NCBI GenBank assembly: GCA_016933175.1
Contig: JAFGBK010000070.1
Span: 62,001 to 126,000 of the forward strand
Length of the DNA stretch: 64,000 nt
From: Candidatus Krumholzibacteriota bacterium
GTDB taxonomy: Bacteria; Krumholzibacteriota; Krumholzibacteriia; JACNKJ01
Reading direction: 5' to 3'
The notes under the pieces were generated by a model. That model was not told the DNA's origin, did not search any database, and saw only the letters and a list, made by a program, of their open reading frames with translations. The position numbers were made by a program, and so were the translations under genes. Below, in pieces: positions 58,061 to 64,000 of the stretch; position 1 is the first letter of the stretch, and every line of letters starts with the position of its first letter.

Positions 58061-60396
58061 TTGAGCAGCACCAGGCGCCGCGTCTCGGCGCGGCCGGGCA
58101 GGGAGAGCCGCGCGAAGTAGACGCCGCTGGCCAGGCGCCGGCCGGCGTCGTCGCGGCCGTCCCACGGGATGCCATGCACGCCGGCCGGCAGGGTCCCTTC
58201 GACGAGGACCCGCACCCGGCGGCCCCGGGAGTCGTAGATCCCCAGCCGGGCCGGCCCCGGTCTGGCGGGAATGGCGCAGACCAGCCTGGTGCCGGGATTG
58301 AAGGGATTGGGCACCGCCGCCCGCAGCTCCAGGCGGGTCGGCGCCGCATCCGCGACGGCGGTGGGATCGGTGGTCACCGCGGCCGAGCCCTCGTAGGGCA
58401 GGTAGTCGGTGCCGGTCACCGTCACCAGCAGCTCGCCGGCGGCCGGCGGGGTGAAATCGAAGCTGGCCGCGCCGGCCACGGTGGTTTCCACCAGGTGGAG
58501 ATCCTCCCCCTGCCAGAGGCAGACCGTGGCGCCGTCCACCGGCATGCCCTCGCAGCTCACCGCCACCGTGAAGGCGACGGCCTGGCCGGCCAGCAGTTCG
58601 CCGGGATGCGCGACCGCGAGCTCCCGCGGATCCGCGGTCCAGACCGGGAGCTCCGGATCGCCCAGCAGGAAGAGCTGCGTGAAGCAGTACTGGTGCAGGT
58701 TCAGGGGATCGTCGGCCACGTACTCGTCGTTCTTGAGCAGCATGAAGTTCTCGCCCAGGCGGCGCACGCCCAGCGCGAAGAGGTTGCGGTAGAAGAAGGC
58801 GTCCTGGCGCACGGTGTAGAGGATGGGATCCTCGGCGGGCCCGCCCCAGCCCGTGCGGGAGTCGCCCATGAAGGCCATCCCGCCGCCGCCGGCGTTGAGG
58901 ACGTAGGCCTCGGCGATGCTCGTGGTCGCCGTGATGTCGCAGGGATTGCAGCCCACGGCGAAGAGCAGGCCGTACCGGCCGGCGTTGGCCAGGGCCGCCA
59001 GCTCGCTGGTGTAGATCAGGTCGCCGTGGCAGATCCAGCCGGTGCCCAGGCAGTAGTCGTGGCAGTGGTCGTGGTGGTTGACCAGGTGGTAGCCGTGCGC
59101 CAGGTAGGCCAGGACATCCTCACGGTGCCCGCCCGGCTCGGCGTCGTACTCGGTGGCCAGGGTCCAGTCCGCCGGCAGGTAGGCGGCGCGGATCCACTCC
59201 TTGCAAATCTCCCCGCTCATGTCGCCGCAGGCGGAGATGTCGAAGCCGAAGGAGACGGCCGTGGTGGCGTATCCCGTCCGGGGCGGATCCTTCTCGTAGG
59301 CGAGGACCTTGGCCGTGTAGGCGGCGATGTCGGCGTCCGTGCGGGCCGAGAGACGGCCTACGGCCACCTCGCAGACCCAGTCGTCGTCGTAGTCGGCGTA
59401 GTAGGTGTCGTTGGGCACATCGTGCGTGAAGTAGCCCGGGATGGTGATGATGCGGTGATGACAGGGGATCACCGGCGTGTCGCCGCCCAGCAGGAAGCTG
59501 GTGGCCCCCCACGTGGCGTGGGCATCGGCCACGAAGGCCCGGATCTGTTCCAGCGGGGTGCCGCCGGCATAGCCCCCCTCCTCGCAGATCCAGCTCGTGG
59601 AGACGATGGCCGTGCGCCGGCCGATCCGGGTGCGCCAGTCGGCCAGCGGCTGGAAGTCATCCGTCCACGCGGCACCCGTGATGATGACGTGCTCGTAGCT
59701 CCCCGGCGGCACGCCGCGCCCCCCGGTCCGGGGATCGACGCCGCCGCGCAGGGCGATGGCATCCGGATTGGCCACCAGGGCGGCCAGCTGACGGTGATAC
59801 ATCCCGCGCGTCGTCGGCGAAGCGCCGGCCGGCAGGTAGTCCCCGCAGCGCCAGCCCCGCGTGAACTCGACGACGATCGCCAGGCGCTCTATCAGGAGCA
59901 GCTCCCCCGTGCCCGGATCGAAGCTGAGGGGGCAGACCCGCAGGAGGGCGAAGACCTGTCCGGCCAGGTCCCCCTGCCCCAGCAGGGTCACGGCGTTCTC
60001 CGGGAAGGGAGCTGCGCTCCCGTAGATCGCCGGATCGGGCGCCACCGGACGCGCCGGCAGCTCGGCATCGATGGCGGTCGGGCCTGGGGCCGGCGCCACG
60101 TGGAAGCGACCGGGGAGGCGATGCCGGCGGAGGTCTTCCGCCCGGACCGCCGTGACCAGGGCATCGCCCGGCAAGGCCACCCTCAGTAGGCGCGCCGGCA
60201 GCAGCGGCCGTCCCGGCTGCTCCAGTGAGGAACAGCCCGCCAGGCGGATCCGGTCCAGGCCGTCCTGGCGCTCCCAGTGGAGATCCTGCCGGGGAAAGTC
60301 GAGGACCAGGCGCAGCTCCTCGGCCGCGGCTACCGATCCGATCGCCAGCCCGGCGATCAGCAGCACTGTCGTGGAAGTGATTCGTGTCAACCGCAC
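58057..60396 (-). CDS. secreted C25 (gingipain-type) cysteine peptidase with FlgD-like C-terminal module
   Basis: 779 residues. Signal peptide (1-25), pro-region, then a C25 catalytic domain (about 235-560). The catalytic His lies in HLVNHHDHCHD (about 437-447) and the catalytic Cys in FAVGCNPCD (about 480), in the family's order. An Ig-like segment follows (about 580-680). The C-terminus (about 695-779) contains AAVPNPFNPGTRL and GRRLASGVYFARLSL, the FlgD-like module common at the ends of exported proteins in FCB and candidate phyla. The start is GTG at 60396 with GGGAGG upstream. The final 104 bp repeat in the neighbouring gene. Confidence 0.85.
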   Translation of the reverse strand: MRLTRITSTTVLLIAGLAIGSVAAAEELRLVLDFPRQDLHWERQDGLDRIRLAGCSSLEQPGRPLLPARLLRVALPGDALVTAVRAEDLRRHRLPGRFHVAPAPGPTAIDAELPARPVAPDPAIYGSAAPFPENAVTLLGQGDLAGQVFALLRVCPLSFDPGTGELLLIERLAIVVEFTRGWRCGDYLPAGASPTTRGMYHRQLAALVANPDAIALRGGVDPRTGGRGVPPGSYEHVIITGAAWTDDFQPLADWRTRIGRRTAIVSTSWICEEGGYAGGTPLEQIRAFVADAHATWGATSFLLGGDTPVIPCHHRIITIPGYFTHDVPNDTYYADYDDDWVCEVAVGRLSARTDADIAAYTAKVLAYEKDPPRTGYATTAVSFGFDISACGDMSGEICKEWIRAAYLPADWTLATEYDAEPGGHREDVLAYLAHGYHLVNHHDHCHDYCLGTGWICHGDLIYTSELAALANAGRYGLLFAVGCNPCDITATTSIAEAYVLNAGGGGMAFMGDSRTGWGGPAEDPILYTVRQDAFFYRNLFALGVRRLGENFMLLKNDEYVADDPLNLHQYCFTQLFLLGDPELPVWTADPRELAVAHPGELLAGQAVAFTVAVSCEGMPVDGATVCLWQGEDLHLVETTVAGAASFDFTPPAAGELLVTVTGTDYLPYEGSAAVTTDPTAVADAAPTRLELRAAVPNPFNPGTRLVCAIPARPGPARLGIYDSRGRRVRVLVEGTLPAGVHGIPWDGRDDAGRRLASGVYFARLSLPGRAETRRLVLLK
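58061..58164 (-). repeat. 104-bp direct repeat, copy 1
   Basis: 3' end of the complete C25 gene. It matches 60524-60627 at 100 of 104 positions without gaps, in the same reading frame, and encodes the last part of the FlgD-like module (DDAGRRLASGVYFARLSLPG). Confidence 0.95.
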
Positions 60397-60478
60397 GCGC
60401 GAACCTCCCGGTCGGGAAATGATGATTGGCGTGTGGGGTGGATCTTCACTTCATCCGGTACAGCCATTCTAGCACATT

Positions 60479-60506
60479 GCCGCGGCCGGTCGCAGCCGGC
60501 CGCGGC
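60479..60506 (-). other. perfect 11-bp GC hairpin downstream of the partial C25 gene
   Basis: GCCGCGGCCGG (60479-60489) and CCGGCCGCGGC (60496-60506) with a 6-nt loop, 13 nt after the stop of the upstream C25-type gene. There is no U-tract, so this is not a standard intrinsic terminator. It may protect the 3' end or slow polymerase. A TAGAAT (60466-60471) just downstream could be the -10 of a promoter for the complete C25 gene, but no -35 is evident. Confidence 0.4.
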
Positions 60507-60519
60507 TGTCGCTTCCACA

Positions 60520-63500
60520 CTACTTGAGCAGCACCAGCCGCCGCGCCTCGGCGTGGCCGGGCAGGGAGAGCCGCGCGAAGTAGACGCCGCTGGCCAGGCG
60601 CCGGCCGGCGTCGTCGCGGCCATCCCAGGCCAGCTCGTGGCGACCGGCGGGCAGGTCCCCGGCGCACAGCCGGCGCAGTCGGCGCCCCGAGGGGGCGAGG
60701 ATATCCAGCGTCACGGGTCCCGCCTGCGCGGTCTCGAAGCGCAGCGTGGTTGCGGGATTGAAGGGGTTGGGGAAGGCCCCCGCGAAGCGGTCCCGCCACG
60801 GCGTCTCCGGCACGGTCACCTCGCCGAGGGCGAGGCGGTCCCAGTCGTCGCCGAGCCAGGCCAGGGCGAAGTAGCGGTAGCGCCCGCCGGGCGCCACGTC
60901 GCTGTCGCGCCAGGTGAACTGGTCGTCGGCGGCGGCCAGGTCCTCGCCGAGCAGGCGGCCCTCCCCCCAGCCGAGCGCCAGGCGGCGCTCCCGCCAGAGC
61001 CCCCAGCGCGGCGCGCCCGCGCCGGTCCAGGCGACGCACACGGCGCCGTCCTCCCAGGCCAGGCGGATGTTGCTGAGGGCCACGGGCACGTCGTCCCACT
61101 CGCTCGCGTTGCCGCGACGGAAGAATCCCCCGGACAGCGTGGGCCAGGGACAGCTGGCCGCGCCGAAGGCGCCGGGCAGGTCCCAGACCAGGACGCGCCG
61201 GTTCCAGGTGGCGGCCACGAGCTCGCTGTCGCCGTCATGGTCCAGGTCGGCCAGGGTCGGGGTGCCGCGGATCTCGCCGCCGACGCTGATGGGGAAGCCG
61301 GGCTGCACGCTGCCGTCCTCCCGCAGGCCGTAGAGGATGCCCTGCTCGTTGCCCCAGACGAACTCGAAGTCGCCGTCGCCGTCCAGATCGCCGACCACGG
61401 GGCTGCTCTCCGCATTGGCGGCCAGCGCCACGGGCCAGCCGGCGCGGTCGCCGCCGTCGTGATCGATCAGGTGCAGGATGCTCTGCTCGCCGGCGATGCT
61501 CTCCACCACCAGCAGCTCCAGGTCGCCGTCGCCGTCGATGTCCACCGGCGCGGGCCCCGGCCCCGTGGCGGCGTTGTTGGTGACGAAGTGCCGGGGGAAG
61601 CCGGGGAAGCGGCTGCCGTCGGCGCGGAAGGCGAAGAGGCTGTCGGCCTCGGTCTGGACCAGGATCTCCAGGGTGCCGCCGGCGTCGCCGTCGAGGTTGC
61701 ACAGGACCAGCGGCGTCTTGACGTCGTACCAGCCCGCGCCGCCCAGGTCGAGGTCCACGGGGAAGCCGGCCAGGTCGCCGCCGGCGCCGTTCAGGGCGTA
61801 GAGGAAGCCGTTGGTGGTTGCCACGACGAACTCGTCGGCGCCGTCGCCGTCCAGGTCGCCGGCGGCGGGGCTGCCGAGGGTCCAGGTGCCGAGGCCCGCG
61901 CGCAGCACGCCGATGGTGCCGGGATTGCTGTCGCCGTCCACCACCTCGCTGCCGTCGTGGTGGAAGGCGTAGACCTTGCCCGCGTGGTCCAGGCCGACGA
62001 CCTCCACGTCGCCGTCGCCGTCCAGGTCGGCGCCCACCAGGTTGGTCCAGATCCAGTTGGTGGTGGTCCGCGGCCAGCCGGGCAGGTACTGGCCCGCGTG
62101 GTCGAAGGCGTGGATGGCGTAGGGCGCTCCCCGCGTGGCGACGACGATCTGCCGGTAGCCGTCGTCCAGCAGCGGCAACAGGGAGACGGCGCCGACGATG
62201 TCATAGGCGTCCAGGCTGAAGACGCCGTTCGTCGTCGCCTCGCCGTCGCCGTCGCGCACCTCGGTGCCGTCGTGGTGCCAAACGTAGACGGCGTCCGCGG
62301 CCGCCACCAGCTCCAGGCCGCCGTCGCCGGCCACGTTGGCCACCGCCGGGCTGGAGGAGCAGGTGGCCAGCAGCTCCTGGGGGAAGCCCGCCAGCTGGGC
62401 GGGGTTGGTCGAGGTGTGCAGAATGGCCGAGGGCACGCTCTCCATGCCGCCGCTGTCCACGGCCGTCGCGAAGAGGTGGGTGGCGCTGTTCTCCAGCAGC
62501 CCCTCCAGGTACACGGCCGTATGAGCCACGGGCAGCAGCGTGGCGCGCGCGTAGTCGCCGGTGGACGCCGGCGCCTCGCCCTGGGCCACGTAGACGTGGT
62601 AGCCGGCCACGTCGCCCGCCGTCGAGGCCGTCCAGCGCAGCGCGATGGCGTCGGCGGCGTCGCTGGTGTCGGTGGCCAGGTCCGTGGGCGGGTAGGGACG
62701 CCGGAAATCGAAGGTGTCCACGCTCACGCGCCCGAAACCATCGTTGACGGTGAGCACGGCCAGGTACTCCTGGACGATGCTGGCCAGGCTGACCTGGAAG
62801 CCGGGATCCGGCTGGGCGCCGTCCATCAGGCCCAGGGAGGGCACCGTCACCTGGTCCTCGCCGGGCGTCACCGTGAGCCCTGCGTCCAGGCTGGCGAGGG
62901 TGGCGGTCAGGGTGCCCGTGGCGCCGCCGCCCAGGTTCAGCCAGCGCGGCTTGGCGCGCAGCAGCTCGCCGGGCTCGATGTTGCCGTCGCCGTCGCCGTC
63001 GGGACCGTCGTCCAGCTCCCACTCGGCGATGACCGGCCGCGGCGCGTGCAGGGTCAGCAGCAGCGTGTCGCGGCGCGTAGCGATGTTCCCGCCGGTCAGG
63101 ACGGCCTCCACGCGCACGTGGCCGCCGTCCGCCGCGCCGAGGGCGGGCAGGGCCGCGTGGACGCCCGTGGCGCCGTCGGACGCGGCGCCGGCGGCCAGGG
63201 AGCCGACGACCTCGGGACCGCCGCTCACGGCCAGGGAATCGTTCAGGGAGAGGAGCTGGAGGGCGACGCCGTCGGCCGCCGCGTCGCCGGCGTTGCGCAG
63301 GGTGGCGACGAGGAAGGCCGTCTCGCCGCCGTCCAGGCGGCCGTCGCCGTTGTTGGTCGGACCGTGGGCGGGATCATCGTCGACGGCGAGCGTCGCCACG
63401 TGCACGAAGGGCCCGACGGCGCCGGTGACGGTGATGGCCTGCGCCACCTGGTCGGCGTTGGCCGCCCAGACGACGAGGTCGAGCGATCCCGGGGTGAGGG

Positions 63501-64000
63501 GACGGGCCGGCAGCTGGCAGAGCCCGGCGGCGTCGGTGGCGCCCGTGGCCCAGACCTCGCCGGCCTTCTGCAGGGTCGCCCGCGCGCCGGCCACGGGCTG
63601 GCCGCCCGCGGTGACGGTCACGTCCACGGTGTGGTCCCCCACCGCCAGGCTGGCGGGGGCCGCCACGTCTAGCTGCCGCGGCGCGCCGGCCCAGAGGTCC
63701 AGCAGCGGATCGCCGAGGAAGGTGATGAGGAAGTAGGTCCAGCGGCCGTAGCCCTCCTCCTCGGCCAGGTAGGCCCGCGCCTCGCGCATGAGCTTCTGGG
63801 CCGCGCCGGGCCGCGTGATGTCGTCCTGGAAGAGGCGCGCGTAGTAGTCGTCGGCGTAGGGGATGCTGTGGATCGGGTAGCTGCTGTCCGTGGTGCCGAA
63901 GGCGGCGATGGCACCGCCCGTCGGATGGAGCAGGAAGCGCTCGGCCAGGCAGTCGTAGTCGTAGGCCGCCGACGAGCAGTTCATCAGGTTGATGTGGAAG
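60520..64000 (-). CDS. C25-type peptidase with FG-GAP repeats and FlgD-like tail (5' end beyond window)
   Basis: C-terminal ~1160 residues; the frame runs off the end of the window. It opens inside the end of a C25 domain: NLMNCSSAAYDYDCLAERFL holds the likely catalytic Cys, and GGAIAAFGTT follows as in gingipains. Next come several beta-sandwich domains, a fibronectin III-like domain (about residues 435-530 of the visible part), then FG-GAP/VCBS repeats with Ca-binding DLDGDGD-type loops (at least five; about 545-920). The protein ends in a FlgD-like module with PNPFNPATTL. Probably a very large secreted or surface protease/adhesin. Confidence 0.85.
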   Translation of the reverse strand, partial: FHINLMNCSSAAYDYDCLAERFLLHPTGGAIAAFGTTDSSYPIHSIPYADDYYARLFQDDITRPGAAQKLMREARAYLAEEEGYGRWTYFLITFLGDPLLDLWAGAPRQLDVAAPASLAVGDHTVDVTVTAGGQPVAGARATLQKAGEVWATGATDAAGLCQLPARPLTPGSLDLVVWAANADQVAQAITVTGAVGPFVHVATLAVDDDPAHGPTNNGDGRLDGGETAFLVATLRNAGDAAADGVALQLLSLNDSLAVSGGPEVVGSLAAGAASDGATGVHAALPALGAADGGHVRVEAVLTGGNIATRRDTLLLTLHAPRPVIAEWELDDGPDGDGDGNIEPGELLRAKPRWLNLGGGATGTLTATLASLDAGLTVTPGEDQVTVPSLGLMDGAQPDPGFQVSLASIVQEYLAVLTVNDGFGRVSVDTFDFRRPYPPTDLATDTSDAADAIALRWTASTAGDVAGYHVYVAQGEAPASTGDYARATLLPVAHTAVYLEGLLENSATHLFATAVDSGGMESVPSAILHTSTNPAQLAGFPQELLATCSSSPAVANVAGDGGLELVAAADAVYVWHHDGTEVRDGDGEATTNGVFSLDAYDIVGAVSLLPLLDDGYRQIVVATRGAPYAIHAFDHAGQYLPGWPRTTTNWIWTNLVGADLDGDGDVEVVGLDHAGKVYAFHHDGSEVVDGDSNPGTIGVLRAGLGTWTLGSPAAGDLDGDGADEFVVATTNGFLYALNGAGGDLAGFPVDLDLGGAGWYDVKTPLVLCNLDGDAGGTLEILVQTEADSLFAFRADGSRFPGFPRHFVTNNAATGPGPAPVDIDGDGDLELLVVESIAGEQSILHLIDHDGGDRAGWPVALAANAESSPVVGDLDGDGDFEFVWGNEQGILYGLREDGSVQPGFPISVGGEIRGTPTLADLDHDGDSELVAATWNRRVLVWDLPGAFGAASCPWPTLSGGFFRRGNASEWDDVPVALSNIRLAWEDGAVCVAWTGAGAPRWGLWRERRLALGWGEGRLLGEDLAAADDQFTWRDSDVAPGGRYRYFALAWLGDDWDRLALGEVTVPETPWRDRFAGAFPNPFNPATTLRFETAQAGPVTLDILAPSGRRLRRLCAGDLPAGRHELAWDGRDDAGRRLASGVYFARLSLPGHAEARRLVLLK
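60524..60627 (-). repeat. 104-bp direct repeat, copy 2
   Basis: 3' end of the partial C25-type gene, 100 of 104 positions identical to 58061-58164 at a constant offset of 2463 bp. It encodes the same C-terminal peptide of the FlgD-like module. Sequence outside the block diverges at once. Confidence 0.95.

Noticed and set aside
60479-60506. Strong GC hairpin considered as an intrinsic terminator
   Set aside because: No U-tract follows on either strand; kept only as an unexplained hairpin.

Overview
The window is very GC-rich DNA (clearly above 65 % by eye) from a diderm, Gram-negative-type bacterium. The evidence is meso-diaminopimelate peptidoglycan (MurE with a DNPR motif), a TonB/ExbB/ExbD set, lipoprotein signals, a RodZ-like protein, and large secreted C25 (gingipain-type) peptidases ending in FlgD-like 'PNPFNP' modules. 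C25 peptidases with such tails, an MglA-type GTPase and a LytR_C protein together suggest an FCB-related or neighbouring candidate phylum (Eisenbacteria or Krumholzibacteriota-like, for example). That placement is inference and no rRNA is present to test it. I see no tRNA, rRNA, CRISPR array or insertion sequence.

Layout: dnaE (44-3595, minus) is divergent from a SurA/PpiD-type periplasmic chaperone (3868-5694, plus). A compact ten-gene minus-strand operon (folB, folK, dNK, panB, panC, a one-domain GlmU, HIT hydrolase, LytR_C protein, DUF4321 protein, TatA/B protein; 11445-5685) runs from a good sigma-70-type promoter at 11489-11517. groS-groL follow with their own promoter and a terminator. 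Next come a PF05618 protein with an altered active site, a structured intergenic region with a plus-strand terminator, and coaX. A plus-strand block (15522-19619) then interrupts the minus-strand housekeeping genes: an apparently leaderless XRE regulator, a membrane protein, a lipoprotein, a TonB-like protein, ExbB/TolQ and ExbD/TolR.

From 27116 down to 19702 lies valS-rodZ-uvrB-nadC-birA behind a strong promoter, preceded by uppP and a TPR protein. 29301-33775 is a signalling neighbourhood: a small secreted protein, a single-domain response regulator with a promoter carrying an inverted repeat, an MglA-like GTPase with a long Ala/Pro-rich extension, an unknown divergent protein, an RsbW-like ATPase fused to a receiver-like domain, and a zinc-ribbon protein. 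recG and a 548-residue TPR protein follow.

37643-55426 is a nearly complete dcw (division and cell wall) cluster, read on the minus strand as mraZ, a STAS-like gene, rsmH, ftsL, ftsI, murE, murF, mraY, murD, ftsW, murG, murC, murB, ftsQ, ftsA, ftsZ. Genes are joined by ATGA/GTGA overlaps or tiny gaps. A sigma-70-type promoter carrying four GTGG repeats (candidate MraZ boxes) lies upstream of mraZ. The STAS-like insertion is unusual, and ddl and murA are absent. The window ends with a membrane-anchored PAS histidine kinase, a small lipoprotein, a complete C25 peptidase and the C-terminal part of a second, larger C25-type protein with FG-GAP repeats. Those two share a nearly identical 104-bp 3' end.

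Many genes start with GTG or TTG (coaX, LytR_C, rodZ-like, mglA-like, TPR after ftsZ, murC, murF, ftsW, mraZ, C25). Starts were chosen by Shine-Dalgarno sequence, overlap with the upstream stop and family length.
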